A stretch of DNA of 64,000 nucleotides from Lojkania enalia. Lineage: Eukaryota > Ascomycota > Dothideomycetes > Pleosporales. Under the pieces are notes generated by a model. That model did no database searches. It had not been told where the DNA came from and saw only the letters and a list, made by a program, of their open reading frames with translations. Below, one piece after another: positions 35,235 to 47,700 of this stretch. Position 1 is the stretch's first letter. Each line of letters opens with the position of its first letter. A program made the translations under genes and the position numbers. The stretch is from assembly GCA_010094045.1 (NCBI GenBank), contig ML986603.1, positions 328,559 through 392,558 on the forward strand. Direction: 5' to 3'.

Positions 35235-36330
35235 TCACCTGACAAGGAGCGCATACGAGCCCATACTCTTGCTGAGCTAGGATGGACGCTGCAGGCTATC
35301 GCCCAGCGGCTTGGATCCTCTCAATAGGATATATCTAATTATCTTCGAAGCCCAGAGACTCCTACAAAGACTCGCGGCAGAAAACCTATGTTAAGTACAC
35401 CTCTTCATTATCTGCTGGTTTACTATACTACCGGAACGCTAAAAAAAATTGAGAAACGTTTAAGGAGATCGCCCAAGAGCTAGGGATTAACGTCTACCCT
35501 TGATTACCCACTGGAGCCTTTAAAAAGGAGTTATATCACTGCTGGAAGGCTATATAGAAGTATAACCTTACTGAGTGATAAAGGATAGGTCAATTATTAG
35601 AGATATAAGGACATATTGATTAGAGCAATAATTAGTGGGCTAGTATAGACTAGAGTAATGAGATGTCGGCCTAAATTGGCTCTAGGGAGGTTTATATTAC
35701 TTGGAGAACTGAAGCGGCTTTGTACTCTAATTTATTAATCCCTAGATTTGAAGAATATAGCGGGAATATAGTATAGAGTATAGTATAGATTGATGCTAAA
35801 GGGCTTCTAATCTTATGTAAGAAAGAGTGGTACACGAATTCCTAAAGGCCCTGTCAACTCATAGGTACACATCTAACAAATCCTACCTCTTGTTCTAGCA
35901 CATTAGGAGCTCTATAAGTACTACAATTATTTAGACCTTCTCTTTATAAAGGATGGCGCCTCTAGCTACTACTCCTACGCGAAGACTGAAGCTGAAATAG
36001 CCCTCGGCTTTAGGAAGGTTTAGAGGCCTGTAAATCTACTAGATCTTAATATTATCGAGAACGTTTGTGAACTATTAAAGTGGAGGGTATTAAAGCGCTT
36101 TCTAAAGACTAATGCTAAATTGAGGCAATACCTTAAAGAGGAGTAGGATAAAATTCAAATTGACGATTATAAATACATCCAATTAATACAAAAGTACTGC
36201 TGAGCTGTTATCCTAGTACGTAGTAGGCATACCAAGCGGTAGTAATAGTGAAGTGATCTTTTCTATATAAAATGCATAGAAAATTACATTTCGCAAACAT
36301 TCTGCGTACAGGCCTTTGCCAAGAAAGCAA
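35235..36330 (+). mobile_element. Tc1/mariner transposase relic
   Basis: One end (35.24-35.40 kb) encodes a helix-turn-helix typical of Tc1/mariner transposases: SPDKERIRAHTLAELGWTLQ, AIAQRLGSSQ, then NYLRSPETPTKTRGRKPM. The other (35.94-36.23 kb) carries the end of the DDE catalytic region: IKDGASSYYSYAK, LLDLNIIENVCELLKWRV and a decayed EE*DKI block, matching the DGAxxH...SPDLNxIExxW...EEWxKI pattern with His and Pro replaced. Many TAG/TAA stops lie between, several at expected Trp or Gln positions. No reading frame survives. I could not find convincing terminal inverted repeats or TA duplications. Confidence 0.75.
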
Positions 36331-36544
36331 TGCAGGAGCTATAAAACCGCTGGTGTGACAAGACTGTCTAGCCGTAAAGCAAAGTACTTCTAAGAGATTC
36401 AGTGTCGTAAATTATTTACCTATATATTCACGCGTACCCCTAGTTCCCTCTAAAAAAGAGAGAATGACAAATAAATAAAGAAACGAAGTAATAATTTCTT
36501 CACTATTAGTATACTCAAGCATTAGAATTTATCAAGATCAATGA

Positions 36545-39500
36545 TTATATCCATACCTTTCCAGATCCAACACCAATACCGATCATTTTCCCCGACACAG
36601 TTGAGCGTGAGGGACGGTAGTCTGAGAGTAGCCATACTAGATTCTTTGAATTATATGTTATCCATACATTATCAGGACTTAGTGCTGCATATTGATGCTG
36701 AGGATGTTGAGGGTCTGTAACGGTTGTTGTGCTGTTTGATTTTGCCGGGCTACCGATGAGGATGACGCCAATTTCAGTGCAAAGACAGGAACCCGTGGCA
36801 TTAAATGATATATTGTAGAGTGGCCTGCTAACATCGAGCGTCTGCAAGCACGCGCCGCTGCTGGTCTCCCAGATCTTGACCGTGCTATCATGCGATCCCG
36901 ACGCCAGCCGTATCGAGTCGTGAGAGAAGGCCACTGACGCTACGGAGCTGCTATGGCCCTCGAGCGTCTGTAGGCACGCGCCGCTGCCAACGTCCCAGAT
37001 CTTGACCGTGCTATCAAACGATCCTGACGCCAGCCGTGTCAAGTCGTGAGAGAAGGCCACTGACCTTACAGGGCTGCTGTGGCCCTCGAGCGTCTGTAGG
37101 CATGCTCCCTATTTATCCATCATAGCTGGCTTTATTGTGAGCCAGGGGGGAGTTTCCCCTTTGAAAAGATTCCATATCAAGCTATGCCTGGGACTGAATA
37201 TGAGTGCTGACATATAAGCCTGAAGAGGAGCGTTCTCAATTGCTCCTTTATGATACATAATGAATCGACGCGCATCTTGAACTAGTTTAAGTAAGGCAGA
37301 GGCACCTGCCTGTTCCTAGATAATATTAGTATTCATTTATGTAAAATGTACTGCTCGCTAAGGTATTACATGGACTAAAGCCTCAAGTTTCGCCATTGAT
37401 ACTACGCCATGTGGCATGGTCTTGCAAATACTTATAGCCTCCAGCTAGTAGAGGTATTTCTGTCTTAGAAACCTGTTAATGCTACCTCAGTCCTGTAGAT
37501 CAACCGGGTCAATTACAGAAGCGATAGGATTCCAGTCACAAAGATGGTTAATCCAGTAGATACATGAGTAGCGCAACGCTCCTAATGGATCTGGCTTGGG
37601 CTGTTCGATCTGCTCGATAGGATATCCTACCGCATGCAGGTTATACATGTCTCGTCAAAGTGTGCTAGACATGGCTTAGAGCAATCTTGAGAAAACTATA
37701 TAGTAGACATCTTCCTTTCCAGACGGGAAGATATCAATAGATGCTTTTGTGAGTAAAAATTCCTTTGCGGATTGATGGACAAAGTAGATAGTATCTTCTC
37801 GTAGCGTGAGAAACGAACCGCAGTGGCCAATAATCTCTCGTATACACTCAGGATCGTCTACTACATCCTTAAGCTATTCTACGAGAGTAACCAGCTCCTC
37901 TAGCGTGGTGGGTCGATATACAGTCGCGGCTAAGGCTAGTATTTCCTTGCAAACATCAGCATCGTCCGAGCTGCGTATTTGCTGCATCATCTGTTCGTAT
38001 AGTGAGTCAAGGCTTGGTGGAAAGGTTTTCAGCTTTTTAATGACATTTCGCTTTGGGACGTCTTTGAGATTCTAGCACACCAACGCTACCCAAAGGAAAG
38101 TGCCGTCTGCATTCAACGACAGGTAGTATTACACTGATTCTCTTGTTTCATTTTCGTAATTCTTTTCCTACGATAGCTGAAGCACTTTCTGCTGGATAAA
38201 CACGCTGACAGCGGCAGAAACAGATTCCACATTCAGCTCAAGGCTCAGTCTCACCATTCGTCCCACCTTTGCCAGTCGTTCCTTAATGTCAGGCCAGTTA
38301 CGACTTAAAACGATCCACTTAACACGAGGCGATGCAGAAGATTGCTCAATAATGAAGTCAAGCAGTTTCGGTAGGTCTATTACGCATTTATCAAGCGCAT
38401 CGATAATTAAGTATGTGCTACTTAAGCTTAGATCGTGAATAATATTTGCGAAGATCTCGCGTACGGCAATCCACGCATTTGTATTTTCAAAGAGTGTGTT
38501 GCCTGCGTAATCGTGCTTCCTTCGAATATGTGAGACAAGCGAAGGCTGCTGGTCGACAAGCAGGTACAATAGACCCCGCAGAACAGCTATGGTGCTGTTG
38601 ATTCGCACGTCCGTGGCCTGGCAGAAGAAATAAGATAATAGATCCGCCTTAGCTAACGACTTCTTTAGATCATTGACAATACCACAGAGGAGCATCGTCT
38701 TGCCCTTGCCGGGGTCCCCCTTGATCTATAGTAGCCGGCCTTGCCGTCTATTGCGCTATTGACGGAAGTTAGTGTTATGAAGGATCTAGCTATACGAAAC
38801 CTCCAGAAGGCCACCTTTCGCTTCCTCGATACGCTTCTTGTCGTCACAGGGATCGGTGGTGCGTACGTCTTGGATACAGTTCTCTAGTCTATTGATCTTG
38901 TCCATGAGCTGCTTGAACGCACTCGCTGTCCCTTCGCCGTAAATAGGGGGGATGTAGATATTAAATATGCCTAGCAACGAGTACGCTCTATCTTCTTCAA
39001 GCTTAGTCTGGCGGTGTTCTATCTATAGCAACCGCTTATTGATGCTGAACTGGGATAAAGAGGCTCCTTAAAGGGCTGACTCAGGGATACCTGTTACTGC
39101 GTGGATTTGCTATGTTAACGATCTTTTATCTCCAAGTAGCCTGCGTTCCTGGGAGAAAACTTAACTAAATGAGGGGCAAGAAGTTCTTAGAGCGTCCAGC
39201 CCCGAGTGAACCACTTGCTTCTCTTAAAATCCGATTCCCACGGTCTTAAATTGATGTTATTATTAGCATCGGAGGGACGGCTAGAGATATCCAATAAATA
39301 AACGTAGCATCGCGTTGCGTTGCGGTACTAGCGGAACATAGAGTTAATAGCATGTAACAGTTCGACTTTATTTGCCTTATTAATACAACAGGTATCGATT
39401 CAAAAATATTGCAAGCTATCCTGTCTAGCTTATTCTATACAGAAGTGGATCTTCCCATACCCGGGTTTGTCTTTGCCAACGCCATTTGTTAGGTCTTCGA

Positions 39501-39627
39501 AGGTAACTTCCTCTTCATCTACTCCCCAAGCAAGTGACAGTATTGCATAAGGGGGAATTGCTTCGTTGTCGGCTAAATCCTCGGTGAGGCTAGGCTCGCC
39601 ATTATCGCTCAGTCGCAAAAGGCGCAT
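36545..39627 (-). pseudogene. HET-NACHT-WD40 (HET-E/HNWD-type) NLR pseudogene
   Basis: Reading leftwards: a HET start (MRLLRLSDNGEPSLTEDL, IPPYAILSLAWG) at 39.63-39.43 kb; the HET end and linker (YIPPIYGEGTASAFKQLM) near 38.94 kb; a NACHT domain with Walker A GDPGKGKT at ~38.71 kb, YFFCQATDVRIN, LRGLLYLLVDQQPSLVSHIR and Walker B-like YLIIDALDKC; the post-NACHT arm (VPKRNVIKKLKTFPPSLDSL, 38.1-37.1 kb, broken); and WD40 repeats to a stop at 36545. Just before Walker A, two expected Trp codons read TAG, and more stops follow, the C-to-T pattern of RIP. Intact relatives are fungal NOD-like receptors controlling incompatibility and cell death. This copy cannot make the full protein. Confidence 0.88.
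36835..37103 (-). repeat. Near-identical 126-bp WD40 repeat units
   Basis: The block CGAGCGTCTG occurs at 36835, 36961 and 37087, exactly 126 bp (42 codons) apart. The DNA between is nearly the same: VAFSHDLTRLASGSFDSTVK versus VAFSHDSIRLASGSHDSTVK. High identity between neighbouring blades at DNA level is the signature of the fast-evolving HET-D/E/R (HNWD) family, where repeats are shuffled and homogenised. Only about two full units remain. Confidence 0.9.
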
Positions 39628-39885
39628 TGATTTTTATAACGTTAGACAAGGTAGGCAGGAATGAGTTCGGCCGGGTTCAAAACACAGTAGCCGAGTAAAG
39701 GGACAATCGCGGTAACTAGCTTGTTTGTGGAAACCATCAGTCGTAGCCATTGCAGTTAGCGAGCACCTAGGAAGATAGACCGCCAAGCTATGCCAATAAA
39801 TTGTATCTAGATGCGAGATAGCGTAAGAGTGCAGTGAGCTAAATCCTATAGCCTTCATTTGGTGAGGGTTTGAACATGCTGAATA

Positions 39886-39938
39886 ACGTGTTTTATCAGT
39901 AAGCTGGCCATATCAGTAAGTTGGCCACCCCACCAAAA
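39886..39938 (+). repeat. Left terminal inverted repeat of the pogo-type element
   Basis: Begins ACGTGTTTTATCAGTAAGC and ends CCCCACCAAAA. Compared with the right end, it contains an extra 17-bp tandem copy of its inner part (TATCAGTAAGCTGGCCA followed by TATCAGTAAGTTGGCCA). Immediately outside is TA (39884-39885). Confidence 0.92.
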
Positions 39939-40932
39939 TCGCAACGCGTTTTCTTACAATAGCTCCATAACCACGTAAAAAAATATATAAAAAATAGATC
40001 TACTTAATATATACTATCTAGTAGTATACTAAGTCCTTCTATAACCTTGTTTGTGGTACTTACTACAGGTTAGTGGTGCTCGAGGCTTACTTAGCTGCCC
40101 TCCCTGCTCTACCTGCTGGAGCACCCTTTCAGCCTCAGCAGTAAGTAATTGACCTTCTTCTACCTGTAGAGCTCCTCTACTAGCTATATACTATTAGCGC
40201 TGTTACTCCTTATACTACTAGCGCTAACTTACCTGTCGATGCTTTTTATTCTCCTCTATAAGGATTATTACTAAATGTATTGCAAGTTAATAACCTTTAA
40301 TAAACTAGCGTATAGTCTAGCTAGTAGGGCTCTAGAATTAGCGATTAAGACTACCCTAAATAAGTTAAGCCTACTACTCTAGCTAAGTAATAGTATATAG
40401 CATCTCTACTATTTATATAACTTTAGTATTAGCTACTATTACTAGTAGAAATAGTATCTTAACTACTATTAGTAATAATAGAATATATTCTTAATAAGCT
40501 AGAACTAGTTTTATTATCTAGAAGCTAGTCTAGATATTCTACTCTAAGAGAACTATCTTTCTAATATTTAGATATATTTATAAGAAGTTTTATTATTAAT
40601 ATAGAAGATATTTTACTATATAAGCTTAGCTATCTAATTTCTATATATATGTTTAAGAGAAAAGAAGTAGCTAATATTAAGTAGCTATAAGAGATATAAT
40701 ATATATAGTAGTATATAGAGTATAATAATCTTATTCTCTTTATAGAATAGGTTAAATTTAGATATTATATAACTACTATAGCTATTAAAGATAAATAACT
40801 AGTAGGCCTCTATTATATAAGTTTCTATATATTAGTAGAAGTACTTTACCTACTTAAAGCTAAGCTTATTAGTTATCCAGCTATTATTACTAATAGTAAT
40901 AGCTTAGTTAAGTAGAAGACCTTAATATTAGC

Positions 40933-41212
40933 TATAATAATGCGAAGAAATCGTTCTACGAAAAGCTTTATATATAGTCTTATCCTAAAGCTTTTCGCTT
41001 ATCTTATTCTACCCCTAGTTCCGCCCCTTTTTCCTATCTATATATAGTTATATACTTTCTTATAAGTAGCTTAATAGTTTTTCTATATCCTTTTATATAA
41101 GGCCTATAGGTATTAATAGAATTTCTAGGTCTCTAAACTCTTATATACTCCTATATACTTCTAAGTAGATTTATACTATATTTAAATCTATTATCTTACC
41201 TATGCTGTTATA
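40933..41212 (+). repeat. LTR-like repeat, copy A
   Basis: Starts TATAATAATGCGAAGAAATC and ends near CTATGCTGTTATA. In canonical LTR terms the ends would be TG...CA, both altered to TA, as RIP would do. It is inverted relative to copies B (50962-51240) and C (57881-58159), with which it aligns end to end apart from scattered, mostly transition-type, differences. Confidence 0.8.
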
Positions 41213-44200
41213 TTAGCTAGCTTAGTAGAGCTTTTCTAGTAGAATTATAAAGGGTAGGATAGACTAGCTAGATAAGTTAATATACTTAATTATTATTACC
41301 TACTCGTAATCGCCTAGCTATATAGTTACTATACAGCTAACTATCTTAAAGTTTATAATAATTTTTAAGATTATAGTAATCCCTATTATAAAGCTAGTCT
41401 TATTAAAGTTATAGATATCTATATTAAGGATACTATATAACTAATACGTTTCTTCTATAAGCTTAAACTATATTAGGCTGGTAGATAGGTATAGATTAGG
41501 TTAAGGTTAGGGTCTTACGTAAGTAGAGTAGAGTTAAGGTTAGAGTCTTACTAATTAATCTAGAGTATAGGTAGAGTTAGAGTAGCTACTTAGTAATAGG
41601 GTATAAGTTAAAATAGAGTTATATAGACTAGATTTCTTTAAAGTCTAACTAATTAGTATACTTTAGAAAGTAGCTTAGTAAGAGTATATATAGTATAATA
41701 TTCTAGGGCTTTATTATAGCTATTTATTATAGATTAGGCTAATCTTACTTTATTAAATTCTAGAATAATATACTATAGTACATTATAAACTATAACAATA
41801 CACTCCTTAACTATTAATCTTATATAGCTTAATCTAATATAATAATATATTTATAATAGTAATTTATTATATAAACTATAGAAGTTTACAAATTTCTCAA
41901 TAAATATACTTTTGTAGCAGCTCCTTATTAGTAGTAGTATTAGGATTAATATTCTCCTAGTTAATCTCCTAGTTAATCTCTAGTTCTTTATTATATACTT
42001 AGGCTGGAAGTTTAAAAAGATCCGTAACCTTATTAACGCTATAAAAAGAGCTTAGCTTACTAGTATTTTAGGCCTTTATAGCCTAATATACCTCTTTAGT
42101 ATAATAGTTCTCTCTACTTATTATATATTTTAGAAATATAATATCCCGGATTCTCTGCGTAATAAGGTAATATCTTCTATTTCTAATTATATCTCTAGTA
42201 GTATTAAAAACCCGTTTAATACTAACTCTTATAATCTATATTAGGAGAATATCTTTTACAACCTGAGTAAACCGTAGATACTAATATTTATTTACTCTCT
42301 ACCAGCCTAATATATTAAAGTTATAATCTTAAATAAGAGGTGTACTTAAATAGTTTTCTCCTTCTTAATAAGTTAGTCCTTTCTCTTCTTCCTCTAACTC
42401 TCCCTCTCCTTCTCCCTCTCCTACGTTACTTAGATCTTAGCCTAAAAAACTTAAGAAGCTGCTTAAGGATAAATATTATAGAGATAGTTTACGAAACTAC
42501 TTATTACTTTATACCTATTAAGGTTAGGGTATTATAGATAAGATATAACCTAATATATCCTTATTATAGTAATTAAGATATTTAAGGAATTGTTAGTAAT
42601 AGGTTTCTCTATACTAAAAGTCCTAAGTCTTATTCTATAGTTATAGTTAGAAGCTAATATAATAAATAGCTATAATAAAAGTACCTTATATATTATAAGC
42701 TTCTAGAATAGATCTAAAATTGTTATATAGTTAAATAAGTAACTATACTTTATATCTATTTTTAAGTAGTATTTACTTAATTTAGATTAACCCTTCTCTA
42801 CTACAGCTCTTACTACTATTAGTTAATTTAAGTTACTCTCTATATCTTTAGCTAGATCCCTATTTATATTATCTAGGAAATTAAAGAGCCTATTATATAT
42901 TTACTAAATATACTAGATCTAAGACTTTATATTCTTATTAAGCACTTTAGTTACCCTTTTAAAATTGCTAAATAGGTCTATAATTAGTATTAAATAGTAC
43001 TATTTAATAGTAGATAGTTAAAGTTGCTAGAGATTATAAAAATCTACTTTAGTATTCTTATTATTACTAGATTTCTAAGTAGGGATCTTTAAGTTAATTT
43101 TATATTAAAGCTAGTTATTAATATATTATTTAAAGCCTACTACTCGGTTATATATATTAAATGTTAAATTCTATCGAGTTAAGATATCTCTTATTATAAA
43201 CAGCTAGTACTTAGGTAGTAGAGAGCTCTATAAAATAATAAAATACTTATAATACTATAGTAATTAATTAATTACTTTATAAATAGCTTGAATCTAACTA
43301 GAAATTAGTATATAATAATTATAATAACTAACTATAATAAAAAGCTATACCTTATAAAGAGAATTTAGGATAGAAATCTATATCCAGATCTTATTTATAT
43401 TACATTACTATAAAATTCCTCTATCTCCTATCTCTTTAAGAGGTACGAGTTTAAAATAGTAAATAATTTCCTAAATAATAAGATTAATAATATAAGTAAG
43501 ATATAGAATTATATTCTCCTTATAGTTCTATTTAATACTATCTTCGTATAGTTTCTCTTATATTATATATATAAGTATACTATTATTAGTAGTATTATTA
43601 TAGGTAGCTACTAGTAATCATTGTTATATATTTATATTTAATAGAATATATAGTACTTCTATTACTATAGAAGTACTAGTATAGCTTTCTTAAATAGAGA
43701 TAAAATTAAGTAGTCTCTTATAGAACTTCTAGTCCTAATTAATATAATATCCTTTTACTATAAAGAAACTAAAGTAGTTTTTTATAAACTAGATATTAAA
43801 CGCGATTAATATCTTTATATTTTAGCTAAGGTTATATAAAAGAGAGGACTAAACTACTATAACCTTATACTTAAATAGCTCTATAAAACTAAATCGGTTA
43901 ATTAATATAGTACTTAGTTAGAGAAACTAAATAAATTATTAAAAGGACGGGTAATCTACTATTTAGAAAGACTAGTTATTATTAATAATAATATAGACTA
44001 GTTTATACTTAAAAATACTAGTAGAATATAATAGTATAATCGAATTTTTATTATTAGAAGGCCTAGCTATAGGTATATAGAACCTATTATACTCAGGAGC
44101 TAAAGTTCTTAGATAGGTCTAGAATCTAAAATAATTTATTAGATATTTTATACTATTATAATTCTTATTTAGATATATAAGTTAAAAGCTATAATAATAA

Positions 44201-44791
44201 TAGAATATAATATTATAAATATAGAATACTAAAAGATACTACTTCTATAGCTAGGGCTTAATCTAACATTAGCTACTATAGAGGTCGACTTAGACGAGGA
44301 CTAATAAGGTATTAACAGGCAGTAGTATATTAAGGACTAGTTATTAGATAGTAAGTAGTAGGACTGTAGGAACTAGGGAGATAATTAGTTGGATAATAAA
44401 GTATAGTATAACCTATACACGTAACTATAGTAGAAGTATTAGATATAGTAGGATAAACCTAACAAACTTAACAGACCTAATAAGCTAGGCTTAGTAGTCT
44501 TAAACTTAGCTATATAAGATAAGAGATCTTCTTACTTAGATTAAATCCTTTATAGTTATTCTCGCAGATTTATCTTATTACTCTATTAGACTTCTAAATA
44601 TACTTATTATATTTAAAGAACCGGTAAACCTAATATTCTCTCTTTACTAAAGCTACCACCTCTAACTAATTTAATATAAATAAGGCTCCGGCGCGTATAC
44701 GACTGCAATAGCAGTTATTATATATACTAGTAGTATATAGGTTAGTAATATAATAACTACCTAATATTAAGAGAATAGAAACTATCTAAAA
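41213..44791. other. AT-rich, RIP-degraded transposon sequence, not assigned
   Basis: About 3.6 kb between copy A and the chromovirus gag, saturated with TA and stop codons in all frames. It is too long for a simple retrotransposon leader, so part of an older element is likely. A CT-rich patch lies near 42380-42420. A block of normal composition (GGCTCCGGCGCGTATACGAC) at 44685-44704 stands out just before gag. I cannot name the coding content. Confidence 0.5.
41473..41556 (-). repeat. Degraded telomere-like minisatellite, left copy
   Basis: TTAAGGTTAGGGTCTTACG and a second unit TTAAGGTTAGAGTCTTAC start at 41501 and 41534, 33 bp apart. They are preceded by TTAGGCTGGTAGATAGG. The reverse complement matches the minisatellite and its flank at 58872-59024, so the two are inverted copies. 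Confidence 0.65.
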
Positions 44792-47700
44792 ATGTCTATT
44801 ATATTATAAAGTTAAGTTATAATAATTTAAAGGCTGTAAGCCCTAGAAGAAGCTATAGTATAGAAAGTATAGGAATAGAAGACCTATATTATATAGATGC
44901 AACACGAGCTAGCTGTAGCTAAAGCCGACCTAACTAAAGCTAAATAATAAGTATAAGCTAAGATAGCTTTACTAAGAAAGTTTAATAGTAAGAAAGAATA
45001 TATTAACTTTTTTCTTATATTAATAGAGCTGTACTTTAAGTTTAATAGTACGACCTTCTTTCTAGATAAGGATAAGATCTTAGCTATAATAATAAATATA
45101 GAAGAAATACTACTAGTATAAGCTGAACTATTTATAGTAGATTAACTAGAGAATAGAGGTAATATAAAGAAGACTAGAAAATCTATAGATAAACTCTTTA
45201 AGAGCTAGGAAGAATTTAAGAATAAGGTCTAAAATGTCTTTAAAGAAGTAGATATAGAATAGGAAATATAAAGGAAGCTACTAAGGCTAACCTAGACTAA
45301 GAGGGTAACGGATTATACTATAGAATTCTAAAGATTTAGTACTAGACTAGGATAGAACGATAGTATATTAGCAGGAATCTTCTATAAAGGTCTTAAAGAT
45401 AAGGTTAAAGATAACCTAGCTAGAGAAGAAAGACTAATAGAACTATTAGAAATAATCGAATTAGTAGTTAAGATTAATAACCGTTAGTACGAGTAGGAAA
45501 TAGAGAAAAGATTTTAGCCGTAGATATTCGTACTAGTAAAAAAAGAAAGTAAAACAGCGCTATAGAATAGTAATCTAATAGCTCTTAGAAAAGTTAAAAA
45601 GGATAAGGGAAAGAACTACTAATAATTAAGGATAAGTAATCTTAAGAAAGAAAAGCTTAAGAAGAGAGCGTGCTTTCTATATAGATAGAAAGAATACTAT
45701 ATAAAAGAATATCTAAATAAGAAGAAGGAAGCCTATATAATAACTATACAACCTACTAATAGATACTAACAACTAATAAGATACTAGATATATTATATAG
45801 ATAATAGATACGAGACGTACCGTTTAGTAAAAGAAGGAAGCAATTATTAGCTACAGCTAAAAAGGGTAGTAGTAGTTATTAGATATATAGAATATCTACT
45901 AGGAGTACTAAAACTTAATAGTATAATAATCCTTAAAAGAATAAAGTAAAAGAAGTACTAGATCTATAATAAAATATACTAGATAAAGCTATACTCTTAG
46001 AAGTACTAGAATATTCTATTCGAAGAAGTAATATTTCGAGATAGTTAGAACGCGTTAGAAACTATAGTAAAATTAGTAGGAAAGATTATAAACGAAGAAA
46101 TATTCGAGTATATATAAGAGATATACTAAGGCTACTTTATAGAGCTAGTAAAAGGTAAGAAAGGGAAGTATATACTATCCTATAAGGACAGCTGCGAAAA
46201 AGATTAGGCCAGCTGTTATTAGGACAATTACTAGATATATAAGAGTATTAAAATAAAGTTAAGAGTATAGCTGAAAATAGATATATAATTATTACTAAGA
46301 ATTTTACTATCTTAAGATAAAATAGAAGATTGTATAGAAAATAAGTACTATTAGATTTATAGAAGTTTAATTTACCTTAGAATAGAGTATCTATACTAGC
46401 TTAGTAAAATCGTTGTAGAAGCTAAAGAGCTGAGGAAGGTAGTTTTAGAAGTAAGAGAGATATAAGAAGATATTAGAGGACGACTTAATATTACAGCTTA
46501 TAAGATAATAGGAGTAAGTATACCTAAAGAAGAGGAACGTCCTAAGAATAATATATATTTAGAGGAATATAAAGCGCTAAGCTAGAAATAATATATAGTT
46601 AAATACTAGTACTATTAAGATATATTTAGAGTATTTAGATAGTAAGGATTAGATAAAAACTACCGACTAATTAAATAGTAATAGTATTTCTTAAGATAGA
46701 AGTATAAGATATATAGTAAGTAGGTAAAGGCTGCTTACGCCTAAAAACTATAGATAAGGTATAGTATAGATAAATATCTACTATATAGAGGAGAAAAGGA
46801 GAAGGTAGGATTCTTCCTACCTTAGTTAAAAAATTAAGCAGCTCCTAAAGCGATAATTATACTAAAAAACTAGGTAGGAAAGCTATTAGAAGGGTTACTA
46901 ATATAATACCTTTATATATAGTACTCTGAGTAGAGTTTAATAGAAGGAAGTTTAGAGTACTATTTAATAGTAGAGCTTTAGATACATTTATATCAGCGTA
47001 ATAGGTTTATAAGAATAATATAGAGTAGAGGGAAAAAGTAGTACCTTATATAATACACCTAGTAGATAATAAGCTAATAAACTATAGTAGGGGAGTTATA
47101 CTAATAGAAAATAAGAAGTAAGCGTTTAATATTATAGGATATACTAATATAAAAAGCATTGATATTATAAATCTAGGAAAATTTAACATGTTACTAGGTA
47201 TAGACTAACTAGCTAAATATAATTCTAAAGTAGATTAGTAGTAAGGAATAGTTTATAGGCTATAGAACTAATCTAAAATAGAACGGGTAGTAGGATAGTA
47301 TAAGGTAAGATATCCTTTAGGTCTATAATTAATATAGAGAATATTAGCAGCTATAATAGCGAGGTATCTTAAGAAAATAAAATAGATGCTAGGTATTATT
47401 ATAGTTTAAAAAGTGTATAAAGAACTATAGGATAATAGTATACTCTAAGAAATCTAAGAGGACTATAGTAAATTTGTAGGGCTATATAAAGAAGTAGAGA
47501 ATAGAGGGTTACTTAAGTATAAGAAATACAACTATAAAATTATTATTAAAGATAAAAAAAAGCTAAAATCTAGTCTAATATATAATTTAAACTAAGAATA
47601 AAGAGAAGAACTTAGGAAGTATATCTAAAAGAATTTGGTAAGAGGATATATATAACTAAGCTAGAGTAAAATAGTATTACTAATATTATTCGTACCTAAG

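Noticed and set aside
42340..42537. 65-codon Leu-rich frame in the nest
   Set aside because: Arises from a CT-rich patch in RIP-degraded sequence; no start context or family.
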